DNA of 39,865 bases, from assembly GCA_004028505.1 (NCBI GenBank), contig MTKO01000088.1, positions 1 to 39,865 on the forward strand. The letters are read 5' to 3'. A model generated the notes under the pieces. The model was not told the origin of the DNA, did no database searches, and saw only the letters and a program-made list of their open reading frames with translations. Origin of the DNA: Candidatus Electrothrix aarhusensis. Its GTDB lineage: Bacteria > Desulfobacterota > Desulfobulbia > Desulfobulbales > Desulfobulbaceae. Position 1 is the first letter of the stretch; every line of letters begins with the position of its first letter. Both the position numbers and the translations under genes were made by a program. Shown here one piece after another: positions 1-7,949 of the stretch.

Positions 1-114
1 GATCGGTATAATGTCTAGTATCTTTCTGTTTATAACGGATTCTGTTGATTTCAACAAAATATGTAAAAAGCTTACTGGTCGTGTAAAATTATAAGGAGAA
101 GCAATCCCGTTAAT

Positions 115-312
115 ATGCACTGGTCGGTTGCACACCGTACCAGCAATATGGCTGATCGTCTGATGAAATTCATAAAATCTGCACAGCAATTAACTGAAAT
201 ATTAACTGTATACGTTGGTAATCCGGAACCAGTGCCGATGATGATGGCTGATCAATTAATCTTTATGCAACGGCTTAACTTCTATGTTATTTCAACTTGC
301 TATTTTGAGTAG
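115..312 (+). CDS. small ORF overlapping the start of the P-type ATPase; possible N-terminal remnant
   Basis: A 65-codon ORF that begins 16 bases after an AGGAG sequence at 94-98 and runs 29 bases into the ATPase gene in another frame. It starts with a His-Arg-containing stretch (VAHRTSN) and then a short segment that could match the small ferredoxin-like metal-binding domains often found ahead of P1B ATPases, but no CxxC is present. I do not recognise it with certainty. It may be a separate small protein translationally coupled to the ATPase, or an N-terminal part of the ATPase cut off by an indel, as seen in several other genes here. The spacing from AGGAG to ATG is longer than ideal. Confidence 0.25.
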   Translation: MHWSVAHRTSNMADRLMKFIKSAQQLTEILTVYVGNPEPVPMMMADQLIFMQRLNFYVISTCYFE

Positions 313-2443
313 CGCAGCCTATGTGGTGAAGACAGCAGCTCGGTCTACAACAGATGGTATAGAAATTGTTAAGGACTCCATTTATGGTAAGCTCAAAAGT
401 AAGCTCAGTCAGTTTGATGCTGACCCTCTGATTGATTCTTTACTGGCACCGGAAGATATTGAGAACAAAAAGTCGCTTTCGCAGGGGCAGAAGAAAGAGG
501 GTGTCGAAAGGGTATCTGTAGCTGAAGATATTGAAGATGAACCTGATTCACATTCTCTTGCAGAAAAAGATGTTAACCGTGATATGGTTATTTCTACTGT
601 TGCGATGGGAGCGGCTCTTATTGGAAGATTGGTGGCACCACCTGTGCTTTTGCTGAGTTTGCCGGGCTGGGGCTACGTATCTATGCCAGCATTTATTCAG
701 GCTTATGATAAGATTCGTCGAAACGAGGTTGATATAAATACTATTTATACTGTGACAGCTGCCGGGTGTTTTTCAGGAGGATATTATGTTTCTGGTACGA
801 TGGCTGCTTTCTTCTATGTGTTAAGTAAAAAGTTGCTTATCAAAATCACAGATGATTCCAAGCATAGCCTGATAGATGTTTTTCATCAACAACCACGTTA
901 TGTTTACGTATCGGTTGACGGTGGTCTTGAAGAGCGTCGTCCGTTTGATAGCCTGCGTTGTGGTGATACTGTCGTTATTCATGCCGGTAATCCTGTTCCA
1001 GCTGACGGAACAGTGGTCGAGGGAACGGCAAGCGTGGACCAGCATATTCTTACCGGTGAATCACAACCTGTAGAAAAAGAAAAGGGAGATAAGGTTTTTG
1101 CCGCAACACTTGTGTTAACGGGAAAGCTTTATATTAATGTTGAAAAAGCGGGGGAGGAGACCAGTGCGGCCCAGATAGGCAAGATTCTTGAGGAGATGAC
1201 GAATACTAAAACAGAATGGCAGCTTCGAGCGGAAGATTTTACCCAGAAAACAGTTATTCCCACCTTGGCAGCAGGGGCCTTGATGTTGCCTTTAGGTGGT
1301 CCTATGGCGGCTGTTGCTTTGGTGAATAGTCATTTTGGATATCGCCTTTCTATTGTCTCTTCAATTAGTGTGTTGACCTATACGCGTCTTATTGCCAGAC
1401 AGGGGGTGCTCATAAAGAACGGACAGGCACTGGATCAGCTTCACTCCGTAGATACGGTGATTTTTGATAAAACCGGTACATTAACCACCTCAATTCCAAA
1501 TGTTTGCATTATCCACAGTGGTGTTGAGTATAGTGACGAGCAGGTCTTGGCGTATGCTGCTGCTACTGAAGGAAAAAATGCTCACCCTATTGCTCATGCT
1601 ATTGTTATTGCTGCTAAAAATAAAGGGTTAAAATTACCTCTTTTAGATAAAGATTATGATGAAGCATATCAAGTAGGATATGGTATTCAGGCGAAAATAA
1701 AGGGGAGAGTGATTCGTCTTGGAAGCCGTCGCTTTATGGATAAGGAGCAAATTTACATAGGCAATCAGTTTCTTGTGGCTGAAGAGAGAGCTCATCAGCG
1801 GGGGCATTCTCTGGTTTTGCTTGCTGTAGGTAATTCTGTTGCCGGGGCCTTGGAGCTTGCTCCGACATTGCGCCCCCAGACATTGAGGGCTATTCAAGAA
1901 TTACAGACCCAACATAATAAAACTATATGTATCCTCTCTGGGGATCACGAATTGCCGACAAAAAATTTGGCTTGCCAGCTCGGTATTGAGAAATATTTTT
2001 TTGACGTCCTTCCGCAGGATAAAGCTGAAGTGATTAAGCAGTTTCAAGCGGAAGGGAGAACTGTTTGTTTTGTCGGTGACGGGATTAATGATTCCATAGC
2101 ACTCAAGCAGGCAGATGTCTCTGTCTCCTTGCGAGGTGCTTCCAGTATTGCTGTTGATACGGCAGATATTATTCTCATGAATGAAGAACTCATGCAGCTC
2201 TCATATTTATTTACTGTGATTGGGGAATATGAAGAGAAAATGCGTGCTAACACGTTAACATTATTGAGCCCGAGTGTAGCTGCTGCTGTTGGGGTACTGT
2301 TATTTCACTTTAATGTAGTTGATACGTTATTATTAAAACAGATTGGATTAACAGTGAGCTTGTTGAATACAGCGAGGCCTTTGGTGAACGAACAGGACTC
2401 TTCAGGAATTTTACAACCTTTCCTTGCTGAAATAACAGCATGA
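284..2443 (+). CDS. P-type (P1B-like) cation-transporting ATPase lacking the CPx motif
   Basis: Membrane ATPase of 719 residues that should couple ATP hydrolysis to cation transport through an aspartyl-phosphate intermediate. Visible motifs are TGES at 257-260 (actuator domain), the phosphorylation site DKTGTLT at D395, an HP dipeptide in NAHPIAHAI (the P1B nucleotide-domain signature) and GDGIND at 598-603. Hydrophobic pairs occur near residues 100-130 and 155-190, two more before the phosphorylation site, and a pair at the C-terminus. The segment that carries CPC or CPH in heavy-metal pumps reads FGY at 351-353, and there is no N-terminal CxxC domain, so the substrate cannot be read from the sequence. 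No clear ribosome site precedes the ATG at 284; translation may be coupled to the preceding small ORF. The stop overlaps the ATG of the next gene (ATGA). Confidence 0.93.
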   Translation: MLFQLAILSSAAYVVKTAARSTTDGIEIVKDSIYGKLKSKLSQFDADPLIDSLLAPEDIENKKSLSQGQKKEGVERVSVAEDIEDEPDSHSLAEKDVNRDMVISTVAMGAALIGRLVAPPVLLLSLPGWGYVSMPAFIQAYDKIRRNEVDINTIYTVTAAGCFSGGYYVSGTMAAFFYVLSKKLLIKITDDSKHSLIDVFHQQPRYVYVSVDGGLEERRPFDSLRCGDTVVIHAGNPVPADGTVVEGTASVDQHILTGESQPVEKEKGDKVFAATLVLTGKLYINVEKAGEETSAAQIGKILEEMTNTKTEWQLRAEDFTQKTVIPTLAAGALMLPLGGPMAAVALVNSHFGYRLSIVSSISVLTYTRLIARQGVLIKNGQALDQLHSVDTVIFDKTGTLTTSIPNVCIIHSGVEYSDEQVLAYAAATEGKNAHPIAHAIVIAAKNKGLKLPLLDKDYDEAYQVGYGIQAKIKGRVIRLGSRRFMDKEQIYIGNQFLVAEERAHQRGHSLVLLAVGNSVAGALELAPTLRPQTLRAIQELQTQHNKTICILSGDHELPTKNLACQLGIEKYFFDVLPQDKAEVIKQFQAEGRTVCFVGDGINDSIALKQADVSVSLRGASSIAVDTADIILMNEELMQLSYLFTVIGEYEEKMRANTLTLLSPSVAAAVGVLLFHFNVVDTLLLKQIGLTVSLLNTARPLVNEQDSSGILQPFLAEITA

Positions 2444-3504
2444 TTAATAAAATACGTCCAGTTCTTATGATTCCTCTGCGCCGTTGCGGTAGTCACGCTC
2501 TGCGCTTGCGTCTCAATCTCAGCCCTGAATTTTATGCACCATACCCACTTCACATTGTTGATTTTATCGACCTGCTCCCTTTGTATGGGAATTTGAACGA
2601 ACCGTCACGATATTTTCAGCTTGTTGTTGATCTTGTTGGGTTGCAAAATGCGAGTATGGTCAAATGGAAAAATATTGCGCTTGATCCTGTTTTGCTGTTT
2701 GAGAGAATACAAGAACGATCGCCTAATATTCATACTGTGCTGTGGGAAATGTTGTATATTGCCGCTGAGCAGCGAAAGGCACGGGTCGTGATGGATAAAT
2801 CTCTAGACAGCGTTTTCTATGCTGAAGAGCTGTTACGTGTTAATCCAAATATGCTGTTTTTAAATATCATTAGGGATCCGCGTGCGCAAATAAGTAGTCT
2901 GAATAAAGCCATTATCTATGATTTTAATACGCTTTTAAATACGCAACGATGGGTGAAAGCCTACAGAAAGGCAAGAGAAATTGAGCAGAAGTATCCCGAA
3001 CGAACTCTCACTATTCGTTTTGAAGATTTTGTCGTCCATCAGGAAGATATACTGCGTCAAATTTGTGATTTTGTCGGCATCAGCTTTATCCCGGATATGA
3101 TCAAAATCAGCCAATCAAAAGAAGCAATGGAGCTTTCTCGATTATCAAATTTATGGAAAAATAACGGATTCGACCCTATTCCTTCCAATATCAATAAATT
3201 TGCCAATAATCTGAATTATCAAGAAATTGTACTCATCGAGACATTAACTGAAGAGTTAATGGATTATTACGGATACGAACGCATGACAACTGGATCTGTC
3301 CACTTTGCACCGGAGCAGTATGAGCAGGCAAGACAGGAAAATTCTTTACAGAGGCAACGCGTTTGGAAGGGATTAGCGCAGCAGAATCATATTGATTATA
3401 CATTACGTCGTTTCAGGATAAATTATTTGGCAATGATACGGCATCGTTTGGAGTCTTCTGAAATTGTTGCAAGTGGACACGGTGTTGAACAAAGCGCCAG
3501 TTGA
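2440..3504 (+). CDS. sulfotransferase-fold protein (PAPS-dependent type)
   Basis: A 354-residue protein resembling the bacterial Sulfotransfer_1/3 families, which move sulfate from PAPS to a hydroxyl or amine. The N-terminal phosphosulfate-binding loop is visible as RRCGSHALRLRL from residue 14, and the 3'-phosphate-binding segment as IRDPRAQISS around R145. A typical C-terminal region follows (RFEDFVVHQEDILRQICDFVGI). The acceptor is unknown. The start ATG overlaps the ATPase stop, so the two are almost certainly co-translated. Its place in a cassette with a C39 exporter suggests, by inference only, modification of a peptide or an envelope molecule; the nearby 51-residue peptide contains no tyrosine but several Ser and Thr. 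The last ~70 residues are Arg/Gln-rich and unlike the core domain. Confidence 0.82.
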   Translation: MINKIRPVLMIPLRRCGSHALRLRLNLSPEFYAPYPLHIVDFIDLLPLYGNLNEPSRYFQLVVDLVGLQNASMVKWKNIALDPVLLFERIQERSPNIHTVLWEMLYIAAEQRKARVVMDKSLDSVFYAEELLRVNPNMLFLNIIRDPRAQISSLNKAIIYDFNTLLNTQRWVKAYRKAREIEQKYPERTLTIRFEDFVVHQEDILRQICDFVGISFIPDMIKISQSKEAMELSRLSNLWKNNGFDPIPSNINKFANNLNYQEIVLIETLTEELMDYYGYERMTTGSVHFAPEQYEQARQENSLQRQRVWKGLAQQNHIDYTLRRFRINYLAMIRHRLESSEIVASGHGVEQSAS

Positions 3505-3515
3505 AGAGAGAGAGG

Positions 3516-4247
3516 ATGAACAACCTGTATAGTGTTCTTGGGGTTGCCAAAGACGCAGACAGTGAAGAAATAAAAAAAAGCTTTCGTCTATTGGCTAAAC
3601 AATATCATCCAGATATAGCCGGAGGAGATAATGAACAGTTTCGAAAAATCACGCACGCTTATAAAATTATTTCAAATAAAACTTCCCGTAATGACTATGA
3701 TAAAACCCTAAATAATTTTCATTATCAAACAGGTAGTTTTTCCGAATATAGTAAGGACCGTTATACGGTTGAAGGGAAACATCTGAAGAAATTGATACAG
3801 GAAATTATAAGGTATGGTCATTTTACCTACCTAACTGTTAGGTATAAAGAAAAAAAAATATTTACCTTGTCGTACCCTATGGCTGTTGCATTTGCTGTGG
3901 TCGGTCTTATCAAGGCTCCTATTGCATTTTTGCTGTTGCATTTGGGAGCAGGGGCCTTGTGTACTGTTGAAGTGAGCAACCGACTGATGACATTATTTGA
4001 AGAAGCGCTGATCTACCATAATAGAGGAAGTATTCTTTCGGCGGAGAAACGCTATAAAGTAATACTGAAGAGGAGTGAATATTTTATACCGGCCCGCATA
4101 AATCTCGGTCTTCTGTACCGTCAGAGAGGGGAACGGCAAAAGGCAATACATTGCTTCCGAAAAGTGCTTGATGCGGTACCTTTTGGAGAAATAGGAGATA
4201 TGGCAAGAAGGCAATTAGAAGAATTACAAGGATTCTATTCAAGTTAA
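3516..4247 (+). CDS. J-domain (DnaJ-like) membrane protein with TPR-like C-terminus
   Basis: Starts at ATG 3516 behind a purine-rich ribosome site (GAGAGAGAGG). An upstream in-frame TTG at 3501 is possible but would sit inside the end of the sulfotransferase gene. Residues 3-65 form a J-domain with the essential HPD at 31-33, which should stimulate an Hsp70 partner. A hydrophobic stretch around residues 120-150 (MAVAFAVVGLIKAPIAFLLL) looks membrane-embedded. The C-terminal ~75 residues contain TPR-like helices (EEALIYHNRGSILSAEKRY, ARINLGLLYRQRGERQKAIH). The zinc-finger and substrate-binding regions of classical DnaJ are absent, so it is a specialised co-chaperone. Position between the sulfotransferase and the peptide ORF suggests a role in handling a client made by this cassette. 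Confidence 0.88.
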   Translation: MNNLYSVLGVAKDADSEEIKKSFRLLAKQYHPDIAGGDNEQFRKITHAYKIISNKTSRNDYDKTLNNFHYQTGSFSEYSKDRYTVEGKHLKKLIQEIIRYGHFTYLTVRYKEKKIFTLSYPMAVAFAVVGLIKAPIAFLLLHLGAGALCTVEVSNRLMTLFEEALIYHNRGSILSAEKRYKVILKRSEYFIPARINLGLLYRQRGERQKAIHCFRKVLDAVPFGEIGDMARRQLEELQGFYSS

Positions 4248-4257
4248 AACAAACTTG

Positions 4258-4286
4258 TTGACTCGTTCAGACGTATTCATTACATG
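4258..4286 (+). promoter_or_regulatory. possible sigma70-like promoter ahead of the small peptide ORF
   Basis: TTGACT at 4258-4263 resembles a -35 box; 17 bases on, TACATG at 4281-4286 is only a weak -10 match. It lies just after the J-domain gene stop and about 50 bases before the peptide ORF, where separate control of the peptide would be expected. Low confidence because the -10 is poor. Confidence 0.22.
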
Positions 4287-4336
4287 TGATTACGGCATAA
4301 ACTTATTCAATTTATTCAACTTATTAGGAATAAAAA

Positions 4337-4492
4337 ATGGAACAGCATACAAAAAAAACAACTCAGCACGCCGCTTTTGTTTCCTCTAGTAAAAAATGCA
4401 GAGTAGCGACAAATGTAAAAGCGGGGTGGAAATGGTTTGACGATTTCAAAGAAAAGGCAAGTAATAACTTGAATAAATTGAAAAACATCTAG
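4337..4492 (+). CDS. 51-residue Lys-rich peptide, candidate cargo of the C39 exporter
   Basis: ATG at 4337 follows AGGAATAAAAA, a reasonable ribosome site. The product starts MEQHTKKTTQHAAFV, has one Cys (C21), two close Trp in GWKWFDDF, and a Lys/Asn-rich amphipathic tail ending in KLKNI. It has no membrane segment and no double-Gly motif in this frame. It sits directly upstream of a terminator and of genes for an HlyD-like adaptor and a C39 ABC exporter, the usual place of a secreted peptide precursor. Shifting by one base at the A5 run 4481-4485 lets the frame continue to TGA at 4554-4556. That would give a 72-residue product ending LVEIEDNEMAGMG, whose acidic and hydrophobic spacing is leader-like. 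No family is recognised, and the function is inferred from position only. Confidence 0.5.
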   Translation: MEQHTKKTTQHAAFVSSSKKCRVATNVKAGWKWFDDFKEKASNNLNKLKNI

Positions 4493-4586
4493 TGATTTCA
4501 AGAAAACGAAACAACTTGTTGAAATAGAAGATAACGAGATGGCAGGGATGGGATGAACGTCCAATATTCAATAGTATTTCAGGCCT

Positions 4587-4616
4587 AGGGAGCCTACTCT
4601 ATCTCCCTCTTTTTTT
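4587..4616 (+). terminator. Rho-independent terminator-like hairpin after the peptide ORF
   Basis: AGGGAG at 4587-4592 pairs with CTCCCT at 4603-4608 around a 10-base loop, followed by a T-rich run (CTTTTTTTGC). Placed between the peptide ORF and the exporter genes, it would make the peptide transcript abundant and allow only partial read-through into the exporter, a common arrangement for secreted peptides. Confidence 0.55.
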
Positions 4617-4638
4617 GCTATTACAATAGTATGTCGAT

Positions 4639-5214
4639 ATGGCCATGTCTTTTTCACAGACCCTTGAGTCGCGTCATTATGATATTTCCAGGCTTTTCAT
4701 GATCGGAATGCTGGTTGCTGTGCCTTTTTCTGTGTTGTGGGGGTATTGGTTCTGTACCGCCTCAATTCCTGTCTACGAAACGACCCGTCAGTTTCGTGTT
4801 TCGGACAACGAGTTAATCAGAAAAACTTTTCCTCGTACGGGCGGAGGAGGGATACGTACTCAATCTTTGAAAAATAGAAAAATCTTTGCTGTTTTTTCCA
4901 CAAAGGCAGGGAAAAATATTACACGCTATCAACAGGGGTATTTTTTTCCACAGGCCGAAAAAAATAAAAAGGCCGGGGCTGTTCCTCTTACAGTTTTTGA
5001 AATTATCCCTAGACGTTCTGGTGAAAATGATAGGGTTGTCTTACTGGCAGAATACCCTGCCGATCAAACAGATCCTTTTGCTGATCGAACAGAAGGAGAA
5101 ATCTGCATTGCTGTCGGGCAAACAACTCCGCTGAAGATTCTGGCGCAATCATCAGGGTTACTGAAAGAAAAGAGCCTTCCTATCGCCTTTCTTTCTCAAA
5201 GAACAGCGCAATGA
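4639..5214 (+). CDS. short HlyD-like membrane-fusion/adaptor protein
   Basis: A 191-residue protein with one N-terminal membrane segment (about residues 18-40, LFMIGMLVAVPFSVLWGYWF) and a periplasmic beta-rich part. The section after the membrane helix (SIPVYETTRQFRVSD) and the later AEYPADQTDPFADRTEGEI stretch resemble the barrel region of HlyD-type adaptors. The long coiled-coil hairpin and lipoyl halves of full-length HlyD (usually 350 or more residues) are missing. It would sit on the inner membrane next to the ABC exporter. Start chosen at ATG 4639, with an alternative ATG two codons later; no good ribosome site is seen. Its stop overlaps the start of the exporter gene by four bases, so the two are co-translated. 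Confidence 0.68.
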   Translation: MAMSFSQTLESRHYDISRLFMIGMLVAVPFSVLWGYWFCTASIPVYETTRQFRVSDNELIRKTFPRTGGGGIRTQSLKNRKIFAVFSTKAGKNITRYQQGYFFPQAEKNKKAGAVPLTVFEIIPRRSGENDRVVLLAEYPADQTDPFADRTEGEICIAVGQTTPLKILAQSSGLLKEKSLPIAFLSQRTAQ

Positions 5215-7925
5215 TCTTTCGAGGAGCTTTTCCGAAAAGACGTTTTTTGATCCCCGAGGTTGTCCAGACTTCATCCATGGATTGTGGCCCGGCTTCTTTA
5301 AAGTCGTTGTTAGCTGGTTTTGATATTCCTGTTAATTATGGGCGTCTTCGTGAAGCCTGTATGACCGATGTCGATGGTACCTCCATTGATACTCTCGAAG
5401 AAATTTCCGTTGCTTTAGGTCTTGATGCTATCCAGATTATGGTGCCGGAAGATCATCTGCTACTCTCTGAAGCCAGCGCATTGCCTGCCCTTGTTGTCAT
5501 TCGACAACCAGGAGGGTTAACCCATTTTGTTGTCCTCTGGCGGCTTCACAATAATTTTGTCCAAGTTATGGATCCTGCCACCGGTCGTGCTTGGTGGACC
5601 CGTAAACGACTATTGAACAGTCTGTATATTCATGCCCTTCCGGTAACAGAAGACTTTGCCAAGGCTTGGATTAGTGAAGATAGTTTTATCGCATCGTTGC
5701 AGGCTCGTTTGGATCTTTTAGGTATACAGCAACAAACTATTGAAGAATTAATTTATCGTGCTCTGGAGCCCGATATTTGGCAGACAGTTGCCTCACTGGA
5801 TGCGGCAGCGAGATTAACTGAAACGTTGGTGCGTACAAAGGGTATTCAAGCTGGCACAGAAGCAGGAAAGGTGTTACGGGAATTTACTGACAGTGTCACC
5901 TGTTGTTCTATGGCTGACGCGTACACGGTCGTCCCGGAAAGATATTGGTGTGTTCGGAAAAGCCAACAGGGTGTGTTCCTGCATGGTGCTGTCCTGATTT
6001 CAGTCTTTGGAAAAGCGACGGCAGATGAAACTGATGATCAGGATGAGCCTCCTGTTTCTCCCAAAATTTCAGCAGCACTTCAGGAGAAGGAACGTCATGT
6101 AGGACTGGAAATTCTGCGGACGATATTAGAAAATGGTCGATTATTTCCAGCCTTACTTGTGGTGACACTTATACTGAGTTCTCTTGGAACAGCTCTTGAG
6201 GCTTTGCTGCTCAAAGGATTATTCGAATTTACCAATTTTCCAGCACTAGCCTATTATCGGGCAGAAATTTTTGGCGCACTTATCGTTTTTTTTTCCGCAA
6301 TGCTCATGCTAGAACTTTCAGGTGCTGCGACGGCTCTCCGTATAGGCCAATGGCTCGAAGTTCGTTTCAGGGTATCTATTTTACAGAAAATACCCCGTCT
6401 TGGAGACCGGTATTTTCATAGTCGTCTGACTTCGGATATGGCCCAGCGTGTTTATGAACTTCGGGCCTTACGGGGAGTACCTGAACTGGCTGTTACTGTC
6501 TTTAGAAGTATTTTTGAAATTATGTTAACAACTGCTGGGATTATTTGGTTGAATCCCTCAGGGGCCGTTATAGCTGTAGTAACCTCAATTCTTGTTGTCG
6601 GCGTTTCATTGCTTACCCAATCCTGGCTCAAAGAGCAGGACTTGCGTTTCCGTAGCCATATCGGAGCACTCAGTCGTTTTTACCTTGATGCTCTGCTCGG
6701 ACTGGTGCCTATCCGTACCCATCGGGCCGAGCGTTCAATATCTGTTGAACATGAAAGTATGTTGGTTAAATGGTCACGGGCGGGCATGAATTTTTACGCG
6801 ACCAATCTTGCGGCTGTTGGTATGCAGAGTTTGGCCGGGACATTTTCAGCTGTTTGGATACTTTTCAGTTATCTTAAAGGGGGTGGAGAGGCTGGCGGGG
6901 TACTGCTTCTGCTCTACTGGATCATGAAACTTCCCGTGCTAGGACAGACTTTGGCAGGGGCCTTTCAGCAATATCCCATGCAGCATAATCGCATGCTTCG
7001 TCTTTTGGAAATGCGTGACAGCAGCGAGGAAACAGAAACTTGGTATAACGAAGAGCAAAAAGAGCAAACACGGGGGAGTGCTTCTCAACCTGATGCACAA
7101 GCAGCATCGTCATCAGGACTTTCGATAGTGATGGATGCGGTACAGGTTCATGGAGGTGGTAAAGTTTTGCTCAAAGATATTGATCTTAACGTGAACAGTG
7201 GAGATCATATTGCAGTTGTAGGGCCTTCTGGTGCTGGGAAATCAAGTTTTGTCGGTCTTCTTCTCGGCTGGAATCAGCCTGTATCAGGCTCTGTGCATGT
7301 TGATAATGAGCTGTTACATGGGGAGCGCTTGTATCGCCTTCGTAAAGAAACAGCATGGGTTGATCCTGGCGTGCAGTTGTGGAATCGTTCTTTGGAAGAA
7401 AATTTACGGTACGGAACCTATGATGAGACAGCTTGTTCCCTTGAAGAAGCTATGCAATTAGCTGATCTGTCCGAGGTAACAAATCGACTTGCGGGTGGTC
7501 TCACGACACTTCTTGGCGAAAACGGAGGGTTGCTGTCTGGAGGTCAAGGGCAACGCGTTCGTTTGGGCAGGGCTTTTCTACGTACCGGAGTTCGTTTGGT
7601 GATTCTGGATGAGCCATTTCGGGGCTTGGACCGAGAAAAACGAAGAGAATTTCTGCAACGTTGCCGTCAATACTGGCAGGGTGCGACATTATTTTTTGTC
7701 TCACATGATATTGATGAAGCCTTGGGCTTTAACAGAGTGTTGGTCATGGAACAAGGTGAGGTTGTAGAAGATGGCCGCCCTGATCATCTCGTGGAAGATT
7801 CCCGATCACGCTATCACGCCTTATGGCAAGCAGAACGCAATATTCAGCAGAAACTGCATGAACACCACCGATGGCGGAATTGGATTATGAAGGAGGGGAA
7901 ACTTCAAGAAAAACCGAATTCTTGA
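5211..7925 (+). CDS. C39 peptidase-containing ABC exporter (bacteriocin/RiPP type)
   Basis: A 904-residue fused exporter. Residues 15-125 are a C39 cysteine peptidase with the full triad: C25 in MDCGPAS, H105 in LTHFVVL and D121 in VMDPATG. C39 domains cut leader peptides after a double Gly during export. Residues about 145-300 are an insert of unknown fold between peptidase and membrane part. Residues about 310-590 hold the transmembrane domain. The ATPase domain has Walker A GPSGAGKS at 671-678, signature LSGGQGQR from residue 775, Walker B with D800 and E801, and the H-loop VSHD. All catalytic residues are intact. The 4-base overlap with the adaptor gene indicates co-translation. It is the last gene of the cassette and meets the GGDEF gene tail to tail. 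The substrate is likely the upstream peptide, but this is inferred. Confidence 0.93.
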   Translation: MIFRGAFPKRRFLIPEVVQTSSMDCGPASLKSLLAGFDIPVNYGRLREACMTDVDGTSIDTLEEISVALGLDAIQIMVPEDHLLLSEASALPALVVIRQPGGLTHFVVLWRLHNNFVQVMDPATGRAWWTRKRLLNSLYIHALPVTEDFAKAWISEDSFIASLQARLDLLGIQQQTIEELIYRALEPDIWQTVASLDAAARLTETLVRTKGIQAGTEAGKVLREFTDSVTCCSMADAYTVVPERYWCVRKSQQGVFLHGAVLISVFGKATADETDDQDEPPVSPKISAALQEKERHVGLEILRTILENGRLFPALLVVTLILSSLGTALEALLLKGLFEFTNFPALAYYRAEIFGALIVFFSAMLMLELSGAATALRIGQWLEVRFRVSILQKIPRLGDRYFHSRLTSDMAQRVYELRALRGVPELAVTVFRSIFEIMLTTAGIIWLNPSGAVIAVVTSILVVGVSLLTQSWLKEQDLRFRSHIGALSRFYLDALLGLVPIRTHRAERSISVEHESMLVKWSRAGMNFYATNLAAVGMQSLAGTFSAVWILFSYLKGGGEAGGVLLLLYWIMKLPVLGQTLAGAFQQYPMQHNRMLRLLEMRDSSEETETWYNEEQKEQTRGSASQPDAQAASSSGLSIVMDAVQVHGGGKVLLKDIDLNVNSGDHIAVVGPSGAGKSSFVGLLLGWNQPVSGSVHVDNELLHGERLYRLRKETAWVDPGVQLWNRSLEENLRYGTYDETACSLEEAMQLADLSEVTNRLAGGLTTLLGENGGLLSGGQGQRVRLGRAFLRTGVRLVILDEPFRGLDREKRREFLQRCRQYWQGATLFFVSHDIDEALGFNRVLVMEQGEVVEDGRPDHLVEDSRSRYHALWQAERNIQQKLHEHHRWRNWIMKEGKLQEKPNS

Positions 7926-7949
7926 CCCTTGATTTTTGGCTTTTTGAGG

